DNA from: Halictus rubicundus
Taxonomy: Eukaryota > Arthropoda > Insecta > Hymenoptera > Halictidae
Reading direction: 5' to 3'
Assembly (NCBI RefSeq): GCF_050948215.1
Contig: NC_135157.1
Coordinates: 7,192,001-7,256,000, forward strand
DNA: 64,000 nt
Shown here: positions 21,800-34,549 of the stretch, piece after piece
Numbering within the stretch: the first letter of the stretch is position 1
Layout: every line of letters starts with the position of its first letter
Program-made: the position numbers and the translations under genes
The notes under the pieces: model-generated
The model's database searches: none
Told to the model about the DNA's origin: nothing
The model's input: the letters and a program-made list of their open reading frames with translations, nothing else

Positions 21800-23260
21800 T
21801 GTTCATCAGCCACTTGATCGGGGCCGAAACCACCACAGAGGCAGAACCGCATTAGTCAACTCGCGGTTTTATCGTCGAGAAGCTTCGCCAGCTATTCATC
21901 TTCAAAATGAGAAACAACGTCGGAATAAAGTCCCCAGGAAAATCGGCGTGGAATAAATACGCTAGGAATGCTCTCGGGGGCAAGGAACGGGGTCGCGCGC
22001 CGAGAAAAATGGCCGATCCTCGCGGATTCAGACACGCGATTCTTGCTTACCGAAGGATTTGCAAAGTCAGGCGGAAAGCGCGACAGCCCCGGTAGGTGGC
22101 TCACTTTGAAAAAAGACACAGACCGGATAGGTGGATTTGGGGAGGCGTGGGAGAGGAGCGGAGGGATAGAGCGGAGGCGCGAGTCGGAAAGCAAAACGAG
22201 AGCCACGAGAGTACGAGAATGTACGAGCGCGCCGGAAGGATGAGCGCGATCACCTTCGCGAGAAAGAGAGAGAGGGAGAGAAAAGGACGGTAACTCGGAA
22301 CGCGAGCGGTAATCGTTGCGGCGGAGGAAGGAAGGAAGGAAGGAAGGGTTAGAACGTGAAACGGGTGCGAGAGACGGGGGGTCAGATAATACAATAACAC
22401 CTGCTGTCGCGGGAATAGAAGATATAATACGGGGCAGGGTCTGAGAAAATCGTAGAACCTGCGAAAGGACTGACGAAAGGTTCCCGAAAGGGAACCTAGG
22501 GCGAAGTGTAAAAGGACGAGGAGGAAGGTAGACAAACCATGGTGGGGATGGAAGGATAAGTGGGGGAATAGCACGCGACGAAGGGAGTGTAGTGGGGCGA
22601 AAGGCGGGGAACAGCTTTTCCTCTAGGAAGAGGGGCGCGCCAAGGCGAGAATTACGAGGCTCAGGTGCACGCGGGCACATTATTAAAAAACAGGAAACCT
22701 CATCATTTTCAGCGGCTCTCGTAAAGATATTAAATGGAGACTTTATGTTGCCGGCGCGGCGTTCGTCGCGTGCGCTGTTGCTCGCGAGCGCGTACGAGCG
22801 TACGAGCTTGTACACGCGCGCGCGGTTCCACGCTGTCCGCCGCGAACACACAGCCCACGGATCTCCCGTGCGGGGATTTCCGTTTCGTGTTTCACGCGAC
22901 TCACGCGTAGAACGCGTACGTGTACGCACACACACAGAGGCGTGCGTAATCGCGATAAGTGACGCACGCGCCGCGTGCACCGAGTCGCATATAGAACCTA
23001 GCCGGAGGAAGTGCATACATCGATTCCCGCGCACTTCCGTTCTTTGTTCGCGCCCGCAACAACCCCGCGGCGGGTTTCTACTTTATGCGACGCCACCGTC
23101 GCTCGATTATCCCAGCCGATCTACACGACGTCGACTATGGGCGGATTCTGACCGCTCGAGGTGTACTGATCGAACCGTCTGTCCGCTCTGAAACGTCGTC
23201 GTCGCCAACGCGAGTACACACGCTCGTTAGCGGTGAGATTGTTTGTGAAATTTAAATCCC
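21800..23260. other. Very GC-rich block holding the longest open frame
   Basis: Contains a 380-codon minus-strand frame (21892-23034) that is Arg/Ser/Pro-rich. It is overlapped by long plus-strand frames (199 codons at 22592-23191; 157 codons minus in another frame). No domain, signal peptide or splice-consistent structure is recognised. Near 22810-22940 GCGC and ACACAC tracts add low complexity. Confidence 0.4.
22324..22348. repeat. (GGAA)n microsatellite
   Basis: About six GGAA units in a purine-rich stretch of the GC-rich block. Confidence 0.85.
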
Positions 23261-24720
23261 GGATGAGCTTCTATCGGCTGATCTTATGGGAATTGTCAAT
23301 CGGGTACGAGAGACGCTCCAGTTTATTCGATCTTGATAAATGTTGGTGTTCGCAACAGTGTCCGACCAGGTTACTCTTGTATTTCACACTTTGCAAGAGA
23401 CATGGAACAAATTTGGAATACGTCTGCTGCGTTGGTTCCATGTAGGTGGCCATTTGTAAAATCATTGATCCAGGACAGAGCACATTAATATCCGGGACAT
23501 TTTCGCCTGAAACCCGGAAGCTTATGGTATAGAAATATGATGATTCCACAGAAAGAAGTATGTAGGTACACAAGTTCTCCCATTTCCATCGATCTCATTT
23601 CAATTAACTTTGAAAACTCGTAAGGTTCTCAAAGTAGAATCGGCAAGCCATGGTCAGACGTATCGATAGCGTACGAACTTGATGAATCTCCAAATTAGAT
23701 ATTCTCGAAAACGAATTCTCGGATAATTAAATTTTGTTTTACGCTTTCAACTCACTTCTCTCTCCGGATTTTTCGATTGCAGTACAACGGAAATTAATTT
23801 TTGTTGTGTCTGCTTAAACTGAATTCCATTCGAATACATATGTAAATTTTCGGGGATTTTTTGAGATTTCCCTTAGGATGGAGGATTGATAGTTAACGTA
23901 TTAACTAATATCGACGGCAATGATGTGATCTCTTGTTTTGAGATGAAATCTATCAGTTCTCAATATTCTCAAAGATACAGAGGAATGTTCCGAAGGGAAT
24001 TTCTAGAATGTCAAAGGGAATACATCAGGTTTGCATTTGTTTGATCTGGCGATGACCATGAGGAGCTCTGATAGAAATTTCAATCCCTCATAGAATACGT
24101 AGATCGTCGATATACATACGTGATACATTAGTAATATTGAAAGATTATAATATTATAATTGTACTGTAGATCCATGTGCACTCATAGTGCACAAATATCT
24201 TTTGCAATATTTCTAATAAGTATTTTTCATTCTTTGAAACTATTATGGAACGAACGGGAAAGATTAATGTAACTTTTGTTAAAGATCATAATCGGGATAT
24301 TGTGGAGAATGCCCCCAAAATTTCCTCTAATATGTTGATATACTAGATACGTACTGGTAGTACACTAGTGTAGATCAATTAACTCGACGGAACAAAAACG
24401 TAGTGCAAATTGATGAAATAATGTAAATTCAATTTTAGAAGTTCTTTAAATTTTTGGTATATTCAATGGTATCAAGCTTGCTCAATAAAGAGCACTTTAA
24501 TTGGAAAAAGTGAAGCATCAATCAAATGTTTTGGCTGTAAAATGTAAGAAAACTCGGAAGCTGGTTAAAACATTTAGTCAGTGAACAATTCATTTATTTT
24601 TATAACCTAGAAATCTTATGCTTCACGGAATCAGAACGGTTAAATTTAGTAGCTCATATTGGCCTGTTCTACAAATGTTTCTCACAATAAATTCCCAAGC
24701 AGTTTGAACACAATTAAACA
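23261..24720. other. AT-rich spacer, nothing recognised
   Basis: A small hairpin, TGTGCAC / GTGCACA, lies at about 24174-24192. A 100-codon minus-strand frame (23271-23573) has no recognisable motif. No MITE ends are found. Confidence 0.4.
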
Positions 24721-25044
24721 CAATTTAACACATCCGAAGCAAAAATCATATCAAGCGCACACGAAACAGCCACGCCATCGATGTGTCACAGCATCGACGC
24801 GTCGCTCCGCGCACAGGAGCAGGAACCGTTGCCGCGTTCATTATGCTCATAGAAACCTCGTCCCCATTATTCTGTCAAAAATCCCGCGAGCAAACTCGGC
24901 CGGCCGTAATAACGAGAAGCCGGCTATTTCGCAACACGTAGCGCGCGTAAATTATCGCCTTCTAGAAACGCGCCTCGATTAAATACAGGTTTCTCGTGGG
25001 GCATATGCAGCTTCGTCGGCCGCGTGCAGCTCTCGGCATCGACT

Positions 25045-25128
25045 TGACTCGAGTCGAGCCGAGCCGAGTCGAGTCGAGTCGAGTCGAAGCGAGTCGAGTA
25101 GAGTAGAGTCGAGTCGAGTCGAGGCGAC
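25045..25128. repeat. (GAGTC)n pentanucleotide repeat
   Basis: About 16 units of GAGTC with GAGCC, GAAGC and GAGTA variants. It produces artificial LDSTR-like repeats in minus-strand frames, which should not be read as protein. Confidence 0.9.
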
Positions 25129-25279
25129 TGCAATGTGCAGCAGGCAGCATGTCGTGTTCCCACCTGATGTCGTGCATACGTGCACAGGACGAGTACGTAG
25201 GTACACAAGTTCTACAGAGCTGTGTACACGCCGGCCGGGCGCAGACACTCGCACCACGTGGGAGGCGCGGACCTCACAA

Positions 25280-25333
25280 AGAGAAGCATAGAGAAGGAGA
25301 AGAAAGAGAGAGGGAGAGAAAGGGAGAGAGAGG
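25280..25333. repeat. GA-rich microsatellite
   Basis: Purine tract of GAGA/GAAAGA/GGGAGA units immediately upstream of the LINE fragment. Confidence 0.8.
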
Positions 25334-25599
25334 CGTCCAGCATTGCTCGCGGAAAGTTGCCTCTGCCAAGCAGGTGTTGCAGGTGCCACGGGGCTAGGCC
25401 TCTTTTCCCGCGTGTCCATCGCCAACGTTCGCGTTTCCGCCGACAACCAACGTTGACACCCGTCTCTGACCTGCCAGACCGTGCGCCCTCTTTCATTGTC
25501 CGGGACCTGCCCGGAAAATGGAGGATTCCTCGCGCAGCCCGGCTTTTATTCGTCTCGACCGGGGACCAGCCAACAGCTTTTAAGCGGGTCTTCTGGCTT

Positions 25600-26245
25600 G
25601 AAGCGTTTTTGTCTTGCTCTTCTTATAAACAAAGTTATAACGCGGCTGTTGAAACCGGCAAATCCATTACTTTTTGCTGGATTCCATCGCATATGGGTAT
25701 ACAAGGTGATGAAAATGCTGATAGAGCAGCCAAATTAGCAGCCTGCAACACAATTGAAACAAATCACCCACTATACCAGACTAAACGATCTTAAAAACCA
25801 CCTAAATGAAATTTTTAGGAAACAGGTATTTGACAAAATTAAAAGGAATTATATACAAAAATATCACAATGAAGGAGCGGATTTTGTGTGGCACAAATTT
25901 CAAAGTCCAGTAGATCGTCAAATTCAAACTTCAATTTCTAGAATCAGAATTGGGCATTCAGAAATATTCATTTTTGTTAAATAAGAAAGAAAATACGATC
26001 CGCGATATATGTAAAGTACCAATTAACATAAACCACCTAATAATAGAATGCAAAAAATATGAGAATGAAAGGAAAAATGCCTAGATCCTTACCCATTCTG
26101 TTAAGTTCTAAGGAGTATATCGCCGGTCTTGCCAAGTATATCAAGGATACAAATATGTATAATATATTGTAAGAAAATGTACCGTGTTGCTAATGACCTT
26201 GGATGTTGAAGCAACATTAAACAATTAAATTATATATATATATAT
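25600..26245 (+). mobile_element. 5'-truncated non-LTR retrotransposon (LINE) 3' end
   Basis: The fragment holds the end of a reverse-transcriptase polyprotein and its 3' UTR. Visible in order are an RNase H active-site block (25678-25734), a following basic segment in another frame (from about 25754), a C-terminal Cys/His motif (25986-26084), a ~150-bp 3' UTR containing GACCTTGGATGTTGAAGCAA, and a (TA)n tail at about 26230-26245. Truncation at the 5' end and a simple-repeat tail are typical of target-primed reverse transcription. The RNase H domain suggests the I/Nimb/LOA-type group rather than classic jockey, but the clade is not certain. The 5' junction near 25600 is approximate. Confidence 0.85.
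25622..26084 (+). pseudogene. Broken LINE polyprotein: RNase H and C-terminal motif
   Basis: The reading frame is disrupted. Frame 1 carries WIPSHMGIQGDENADRAAK (25678-25734), the conserved RNase H block with the catalytic Asp in NADRAAK. About 40 codons on, the frame stops and homology continues in a second frame at about 25754-25980. After a stop there, a third frame at 25986-26084 carries a C-x8-H-x4-EC motif followed by KYENER, typical of the C-terminus of LINE ORF2 proteins. Upstream of 25660 the homologous-looking peptide is in yet another frame. At least three frame changes make this non-functional. Confidence 0.8.
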
Positions 26246-27540
26246 GAACGACGAAGGATTTCTCGTCACAGCAACCAAAAAATAAATTTCAGCACAAGCG
26301 GTTGTAGTGGAGGCCGGCATGCGTGCGTCGAGGTGTGCGCGTGTACAGAGCCCGGGCCACGTCCACCGTGAAAAGCCCGCTCGCGATGACCGTGCAACCG
26401 TATAAGAATTCGGGTGTCTTGTTCTCGGATGCCCGCATACATTAGTGTCAGAACGGTTTTCGAGATTGCCGTGTTCCTTCGGCCGTCTGACGGCCGGCAC
26501 CGCGAGCACCACGGACGGTTTTTTCGTACGCACGCCTTATCTCGAACGCGCCCGGCCACTCGCGTCGGGGAAATTTTTACGAGTGGACGTTTTGACGCTG
26601 CCCCCCGGCGGAGAAGAATGATCGAGCCGAGGAAGGAACGGACAACGGGAATATTTATCGCCCGTGGGATGTTGAAATCGGCTTTGGGCTCTCCTGTTTC
26701 ATCCTGCTCGCGCGAAATCCTCGTGAAAAAGCGGTTTCAATTAATTTGAAAGATTATGGACGGCGCACGGGCGCCGCTGTAATTATACTTTTTAAATGTT
26801 TTTTGCGCCGAATCGCTCCCAGCAACAATTATTATACATACAAGGACGCTCTTGTGGGAAAGTATTATATGAATTGATTTTACCCTGCGCACACTACGGT
26901 GAATGTTAATCGACATTTTTATAAACGCATGCTTTGGTAAACACTGAGCCAGTCAATTTAAACTATCAGTCAGTCGAAATTGTACTATTTTTGTTGCGTA
27001 ATAATTGTCGCACTTTAATTACCATAGTGTTTGATCGCTACTAAGCACAACTAGATAGGACTATTTTTCTATTGAGAAATGTCCATTCTCAGTAGAAGAC
27101 ATAAGATGATAGTGAAAATTTAACGTGCAAGAATAGCATGGACATAATACTAGGGTATACCCAGTCTAAAGAATGTTCTCTATAATTTAGGGTACGATTT
27201 TGTACATATAGAGTACTTCCAGGAATGTGAACGTTCGAGTGACATTTACACCGACCACCTTCATTATTTCCTTGAAAGAATTACATGGATGTCTGCTTCT
27301 GATGTTTCTGCAGTTTGATTAGGCTGTTCCGAGAGTTTGATTCATTTTCGATCGATGCACTCTATGCCAATTCGGACTAGTTCTTTAAGAAGGCAAATGG
27401 CACGTGTAAATGAAAAGAAGCTTCGTGAAAGATGAAACAATAATGAACAGATGATCATGTATTTTTATATATACTCGGTGCACATTGCGAAAGAAATTTT
27501 TGGCATAACCTAATATATTTCGTGCACTTATTTTGTCACA
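26246..27540. other. GC-rich then AT-rich spacer, nothing recognised
   Basis: GC-rich to about 26800, then AT-rich. A small imperfect hairpin (CTATTGAGAA / ATTCTCAGTAG) lies at about 27072-27098. No coding or RNA gene signal is seen. Confidence 0.4.
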
Positions 27541-27720
27541 AATGCAGTCTAATGACAACAGACTACGGAAGCAGCAATTTATTTGGTAACAACTTTAAAA
27601 AGTTGCGAATAAAACAACGGTGTCTTCAAATTCTTTAAGTGTGTTTACTGTTTCGAATTTGATCCAGCAATTTCTGTGCAGAAAGTCTGCAAATTAATAG
27701 CAGACTACGGAAGCAGTATC
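27541..27720. repeat. Short direct repeat, possible decayed MITE
   Basis: GACTACGGAAGCAG occurs at 27561-27574 and exactly again at 27703-27716. TGCAGTCTAATGAC at 27543 and AGTCTGCAAATTAAT near 27684 look like partners of the GACTGCGGA termini of the family at 6716 and 21522. The relation to that family is only suggestive. Confidence 0.4.
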
Positions 27721-29740
27721 TGATACAGATCGAAACCGGTAGTGCCGTCATCAGACGCAAGGTAGCGGCGTTACTGACAGCGCGCGGGACGTGGCCTGGA
27801 GGGACCAACTAATTTCGCGTCTGCTTCGGCAGTGATTGATGCCTCTCCGAACAGAAAAGAGGCTGTTGCCTCGCTTTAAAGGCAACGCGCGTTTCCGATT
27901 GAACACGGTGTCTCGCAACGTTCCGTTTGCTCTTCGATCCAACAGCGTTGTATCTGGCCACGTCACGAACGGCCGGGCGATACGCCGGCTTTCTTTGCGA
28001 TCGTCCATGGCCGAGCGTAGAGAAAAAGAATGTCCACGGGGAGGAGATGTACAACCGGCTAGACTGTTGATTTAAGCGCGGCGGAACGTCGCGAGAGATT
28101 GGTACGTTTGCACGGGTGCGAACGTATTTTCGTTCCGCGGTGAAAGAACCTTCGTGACTATTTATACCGTGCACATGAATCGTACACAGTTTTATCGCGT
28201 TTACGGCTTTATGGACCGTTTATCGCGGGACAATAAAGAGCCACTTTGAGGCGTAATGCACGCGTGTACGAGGGGGTGGCTTGCTCACCGCGCCGAAAGT
28301 CTGGATTCCTGTAAACTCTTTACGACCGTCGTTTTCGCCAATTCGCCGCAAACGCCGCGTCCCGTTCATCCTTAACATTGTACTCTGCTCGAATCGTGTT
28401 TGTAAACTCGTCCACTAAAAATGAAAAAATCTTATTCTTGGTTGACTGCCACCGTTGGCCATACGTAGGTGACACAATTCGTCTTCTGACTTTAAAAACT
28501 AATTCTAATTGTAACACAGTTGCTTGAACCGAGTTCAAGTTGGAATTCCTGTTAAATTACTTTCATTTTGAAGGATATTTGGGGGTAGTTAGGTGTAGGT
28601 CGTTTTCAAAATTCTACTGTGCCCGAATTAATTTTTGTAAATTGATCGTCCCTTTATAAGTCAAGCAATCTTATTATTATTATTTATTGCTTCAAACCAT
28701 ATAAGGTATATGTAGCATACAAAAAATCTTATTTTCAGTTTAATAATAGAGAAACGGAGTCGAAGGGGATATTGGCTGAAACAAAAAGCGCAGGATTCTT
28801 GTTAAGACGGAATACGTCCAAGAAGAGCATTAGAATGTAATAACCCACCGGCTGTTCCTGTTCATTTTCAGGTCACGATTCTCTTATTTCATTAATGTAA
28901 CGTGATTGACCTGTTATTTTCCCTCCTACCTGAGGTTCTGCAAGAATGTTCCTTTCCATTATAGGTGTACTGCACCTGTGGGAATACGAAGAACAGATAC
29001 GTGCACGAACCTTAGGTTATATCAATTTTTATCTGCACGGCTGCTGTGTGCAATCTACACTCGATTCCGCGTACACTTATAATTGTTCTAACAACAGAGG
29101 CTCTGCTCTGTACTCCGAATGGGTTAGCACAGCTCTTTATCGTAATAATTCACTCATGCTTCAGCATGTTTCGTAACATTTGCATAATCGAATAACCCTC
29201 GAGTTATCCCCGAACTACGAATACATAATTCTCTTTATTCGAGACCCACATTCGTAGTTTCCGATAAGAAGAAGTAGTAGAAAGTAAAGCGCGTTAGTCC
29301 GAGTTAGTGGGTCATCGATTTGCTGTGCGTTGACATCAAAGACAATGTCACCGAGACTATACGCACTTTTTCCTAGTAAAACACAGCAGTTCTTCTAACC
29401 AAATGAATAATTCGCGAGTGATTAGACTCGAGGTAAACACTTCCGGCAGAATCTACCGAACACGAACGATGTGCCTTTCTTTTAGGACGAAATGAAGTTC
29501 TGTCCTTTTGTTACCAAAATATTTAAGCGTTAAAGTAAATCTACGCACACAATAAATCTTCTCCTTTCTGTCCTGTGAAATTATTAAGAGGATACAGAAA
29601 TTTGAATCATTGCAGTAGAAAATCGCATGGCAAGGTGTTGAAATAAATAAATATGTTCATCTGAATGCAGATCGATCAAAGTTACAATGAATTTAGTTCT
29701 AAGAGGAAACATACGTCAGCCACTTAGCTATATTTAGTCA
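27721..29740. other. Mixed block, no gene recognised
   Basis: GC-rich to about 28340, then moderately AT-rich with a small TTA repeat at about 28670-28690. Frames up to 121 codons on the minus strand have no domain. Confidence 0.4.
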
Positions 29741-30690
29741 GCACTAGGTACTCTGAGCTCCGCCCACCGGCTTCCCTCGTCAGGACATTTTATTTTTGCA
29801 ATTCCGCTATCGCAGATCTTCCAATTTTCGTTGGTCATAACATTTTATCGCCGACTCGGCGCTTAACGCGCCTGCTAACTAAGGCGGACCAGCGCCAGCG
29901 TTAAAGGAAAACGAAAGGTTATCCCCGGTACGTTACATTGATTCGACGGCGAACGTTTCGACCGACTGAAAGAACGATAAACCGTCCAGCGAAGCGTATG
30001 ATTCGCAACGTCCAAGAGTCTGGCCAACCTCGCCGACAGCATAACCCGGTAATAAGTATTACTCACGCTGGCATTCCCCCGGAACGAGTCCTCCGGAAAC
30101 AGAAAAGTCCGGGGCGATCGTAGTTTATTGTACCTCTCAATTTTCTCCGTAGAAATCTGAAGCTATCATCAAAGCCCCCTTGGCCGACCGGAGCTACGAC
30201 CTTTGGCCCCGCGCAGACGGCTGGCTTCGGAAACTCGCATAGTCTAGGATAGATAATGCGGGCATACATATTGCGGCGCGTCCACGGTATATCGTACGAG
30301 CAAGGATCGCGTCCTTGCTCGTTCGTCGCCGAAGAATGCGAAGGGACACGCGAACCTCGCCGCCGTACACCACCGAACCGTCCCTTTTCTTCGTCCTCTT
30401 TCCTGGTGAGGCGTCTTCCCCTTCCGCTCGATGCCTCCGCGGCGCGAAACTTTGCGCGACCATCCCATCGACGCCTTTGCCCTCGAGACAAACTGCCACG
30501 ACAATGTCCCCAGTCGCTGAATTTAGGGACACAGCAGCGTCTCGGCGTACGCGAAAGAGATGTGCACGACATTTGCGAAAAATTTATCCCCAGTACTGCA
30601 GGGTGCCCCGCCCGTGTACCTCGAGGAGACCGGAAGCAAGATCGCTGAGAAGTGTCACAGGATGACAATGATATACAGGGAGAGAACCGT
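29741..30690. other. GC-rich block, no gene recognised
   Basis: Overlapping frames of 201 codons (minus, 30063-30668), 130 and 116 codons (plus) share the same DNA. Their antisense overlap and Arg/Ser-rich content indicate chance frames. Confidence 0.4.
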
Positions 30691-30724
30691 TTTGTTTTTA
30701 ATTATCCTTTTGGGAAATTTTAAC

Positions 30725-31055
30725 CGACTCATTCGTGACATTTTTCTGACCCACGTGAGATTATATTTGTAGGGTGAGGATTATATTTGCTTGTTTAATT
30801 CGAACCGATGATGCCTGAATTCTTCATTATACGAACACACGTTTCCACTGCTTTCCGCATGCAATTTGACACTGCATCTAGGGAACTGTTCTACTATCGG
30901 AACCTCTGTATCCGATCGATTAATTCGGATAATCGAGGTTCCATTGCATCGTGAATTACGCAAGCAAATATGATCCTAATTGTGCCGTGTTTGGTATCGT
31001 TTCAATCAGAAAAGTATCACGAATATATTCACAATTTATACTCAACTTATTTCAT
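30725..31055. mobile_element. Composite long-TIR MITE, copy 2
   Basis: The left arm (30725-30812) has ATTCGTGACATTTTTCTGAC and later ATATTTGCTTGTTTAATTCG. The right arm (30921-31055) has CAAGCAAATATGATCC, then TTTCAATCAGAAAAGTATCA, the reverse complement of the same blocks. Just inside the right arm is a compact palindrome, GGAACCTCTGTATCCGA (from about 30899) with TCGGATAATCGAGGTTCC. The left inner terminus is degraded to TTCGAACCGATGATG. Homologous to 13248-13609 and 38699-39042. Confidence 0.6.
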
Positions 31056-31059
31056 CCAG

Positions 31060-32200
31060 GATAAAGAGTTACACATTTTTACCGTAAAGTAGTCGATTCA
31101 ATTAACATTAAAGTGCCAGGGGAGATACAAACGACAACGTGCTCGATATTCGTGTGATAATTGTTTCCCGTACTGTGTTTATTGATACTAGTGTGTATAC
31201 GTTTCTGAGTATTGTGCTGCGGTATCAAACAGTATGGAAATAATGTGTAATTGATGTTAGTCGAGTACGTTTGATATCGCTTCATGCAGTACCGGTACAA
31301 TACGACCAATACTCATGGGGATAGCTGCAGAAATATTTATCAATTATATATTAAACCAATCGTATGTTGCTGCAACCAAAAGAAAAGAAATCAGTTTGAT
31401 TTATCATGGAACTCGGAAATCCTAAGTGATTTAGAAATCCATTAAAAACACGTGTTATCATTGAACAAATTGTACCGATAACTTTCAAATAATCTTAAAA
31501 ATAACGAAAAATAAAAATTGATTATGTCACCGTATTTTCTAATTTAGAAGGACATTGGGATCATAAGATGGACATTTGCTTTCATCTCCAAGTTCAAAAA
31601 AGATGTTTGAATATTTCACGTAACTCGTCCTGTATGTACGTCACACGATGCAAAATTTGTTTCAGCCACGGACTGGTACTTGTATTTGTAATTAAATAGG
31701 AATCAAACATAATAGAACAAACACGTATCGATACGATGGTTAATCATGTCAATACGTACCAAATTGTTTGGAGACGTATCCTACAATAGATTGATACGCG
31801 CAATGGCACCGTTGGGAAACATAAATGTATTAATGATATCAAACAAGTATCGGTCCCGTGCTTTCCGTTGCATCACGTACACGTCGGAACAAACTTTTGT
31901 AAAATAATTATTCGGAAATACGAGTATATTACGCGTTCGTCATTTATATCCTGAAACATGAAGGATTATAACTATTCTATAATCTTTGCAATTACATTAC
32001 GGTAATACGTATAAATTATCTTATATTAATCAACGTTCATAAGCATGTAAAAAATACACATGTTGACTTACCATAAAAAAAATCCTGTTCTCCAAATCAG
32101 AGTGTCTAGGAATCAGAACTAAGTCGGCAAATCCAATCTCATTCATTAAGATCGTATTCTCCCCACTTTAAACCAGCAACGATCGTGCCGTACAAGAACA
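31060..32200. other. AT-rich spacer, nothing recognised
   Basis: AT-rich DNA with scattered GTATC/GATAC words (31700-31860). No element ends, RNA or coding signal could be supported. Confidence 0.4.
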
Positions 32201-34320
32201 CATATTAAACATTTTCCGCGGTGGCATAAATCATATGTTTTATTCCCTACCGAGCAAACAAAACGAGCGGCCGGTATGCACGCACATTACATGTCCCCTT
32301 AAGATAATCATCGCGAGTTCTACAGGAAGGCATAACTCTTTATCATTTTTCACCGTTATCCGTAAAAGAAAAAGAAAAAATAAAAGAGATCGCCGACCAT
32401 AGAATTAATTTTCGTTCCGCAATCGGCGACGAAGGCAGAAGTGAATTATAAAGAAAAAAAGGGGTGGAAATACCGCACATTCGTTGAATGTCGTTTTTAC
32501 AGTGGCGGAGCGATCACGCGAGTGACCCGCGGAACGATAAAGTCGGAGGGAACGGGTTAAAACGTCTCTCACGCAATCGGTTTAGCGCGGCGCGCGCGGG
32601 CGCTCGCGTTTGTTACGGCGGATGATGGGCGCCATTAATGCAACGCAATTAGTGGTTACACGCTTCCTCGCGGTCCCACCGCCGCGCTGGTTCAATCTCT
32701 TCTTCGCGATATTGCATTTTCTCTGCGGCGATGCAGCCGGAATCGAGCCACGCGCCCGAAAACCAGGAAAAAGGGGAGGTCTGCAGCGACCTCCAACGAG
32801 AGGGCCAATTGAAATGAAAATAAATGAATAATGTTTCTTACAAGCACCAACCATTCGTATACAGAGAAAATGATTTCATTTTGTGAAAAACTTTATGCAG
32901 ATCGTAAGTATAATCGAGAAACTAATACGCTCTTATTTGGTGCTGGGTCGAGTCGCCTCCATGAATTTTTCGATTTTATCGTCAATTAAATAATGTACCT
33001 TGTGATTGATAGTGGAAGAATGGGGATGGGTCGTGTTTTAAATTTTACAGATGAACACTAGAGGAAAGCCATCGCTATAATGGGGCGGTCTAAAGTTTGT
33101 GGAAAATGGTTTGCCCTCTGTCCGCAAATGTCATGATTAGTTCTAACATTGTCTTTTATTATACGGAAAAAGAAATGCAGGAGGGGTGATATTATTGCGA
33201 TGAGAGTCGATCCGGTAAAATTGTTAGAAAACTTTTACGTTCGGCTGTGTTTTACAATTTCTATCGAGAAGGAAATTTCACGATTTTTTTTTATCATCAA
33301 TTGTATAGTGTTGATCGTAAGTGGTAGAGGAAGGCTGGAAAGGGACATGCAAATTTAAACGTCATCGATCCAGTCAGAGTGAACACTAGTGCATATGGAA
33401 GAATCGAAAATATTAATGATACAGAGTGTAAGGCAGAGTCTGCTGTGCAGCTTTACTGACGAGTCCAGAGCCTAACTTTTCCTTATCATCGGCCGCTCTC
33501 GCAATCGAGAGGCGTTTCTCTCCTCCTTCCCGCTAACGAACGCCGCCGGGATTGATTGGGAACCGATCGGGCAACGGCGACGGTAATTTCGTTCCCCGGG
33601 ACTTCAATCGGGTTCGTGGAATTTTGAAGCGATGCGCGATCATCGGAGTTAATACATTTCGTTAATCTGCGCCCGGCGAGCGTTCGGCTCGGCCTGCAAT
33701 TTTCATTTACCCGTCTGTTTACCGGAATTGAAGAATACCAACACCGAGTGATACGCGTCCGATGAAACGAATTATAAAATATCCGAGTAACGGCGGAATC
33801 AAATTTTCGAAATTGAAGCACGATTATTGCCTGCGCGCATGCAGTTTCGTTGGCGCCGCACCGACTCGCTCGCTCGTTCTCTCTCGCGGCGAGATCAATT
33901 TTTCTGCGAGCGTCCCGCTCGGTTATTAATTATAATCATTATGGGACGTTTTGCACAGATTCCCTGTTTTTACTGTAACCGTGCGCCGCTTTCCAATATC
34001 GTATATTGCTTTTAATATTCGTAATTTTATTAATACCGATCGAAACTAATGGAATGTTATTAATCGATGCTGGAAATATTTTGGCGAGATTGGTTAACGA
34101 ACGTTGTATCATGGTCTGCATTAACACGTTATCTATCGGCGATTATAATTACCGACATAATTATTTCGTAATTTTGGAAAATCTTTTGATCCTAAGGACT
34201 TTTTGATCGTAAACCAATAAGTCACCATCAGTAACGTAATTTAATCATATCGTTCAGTATTATTATGTAAAAGAAGATATTTAAGCTTCTTTTCTATTAT
34301 ACCAATACTTATATACCATT
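32201..34320. other. Mixed block, no gene recognised
   Basis: GC-rich at about 32500-32820 and 33480-33940, AT-rich elsewhere. CAGTGGCGGAGC at 32501 recalls a hAT-type end but has no inverted partner. Nothing firm. Confidence 0.35.
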
Positions 34321-34430
34321 GTTCTACAGTATTGTGAATTAAACAACAACATGTGATCCAAATTGTGTCGTGCTCGGTGTCATTTTAATCAGAAAACTGT
34401 GACAAATATAATAAAATAAGTTTCGTGAAA
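34321..34430. mobile_element. Composite long-TIR MITE, right arm only (half copy)
   Basis: GTTCTACAGTATTGTGAATT begins the remnant. It continues with ATGTGATCCAAATTGTGTCG and CATTTTAATCAGAAAACTGT, matching the right arms at 30961-31040 and 38941-39020. The left arm and inner terminus are not recognisable upstream. Confidence 0.6.
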
Positions 34431-34549
34431 AAATAATTAAAAACGAAAGAGTTTAATTTTTCTACATTCCAGCGTCAAGATATACAGGAACAGTACACGA
34501 GAATTTCCGCGTATATCGAGTCAACTGTACTTTTATTATCATTGCGAAT

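Noticed and set aside
21892..23034. 380-codon minus-strand open frame
   Set aside because: Arg/Ser/Pro-rich, overlapped by frames of 199 codons on the other strand and 157 codons in another register, in a stop-poor CpG-rich block. No domain recognised.
24508..24632. GTGAAGCAT ... ATGCTTCAC and AAATGTTTT ... AAAACATTT as nested inverted repeats
   Set aside because: Only 9-bp arms around long loops in AT-rich DNA, without target duplications. Likely chance.
25045..25128. GAGTC array as a possible CRISPR-like or coding repeat
   Set aside because: Pure 5-bp slippage repeat without spacers. The encoded Leu-Asp-Ser-Thr-Arg-like runs are artefacts.
32501..32512. CAGTGGCGGAGC as a hAT-type terminus
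   Set aside because: No inverted partner or 8-bp target duplication was found nearby.
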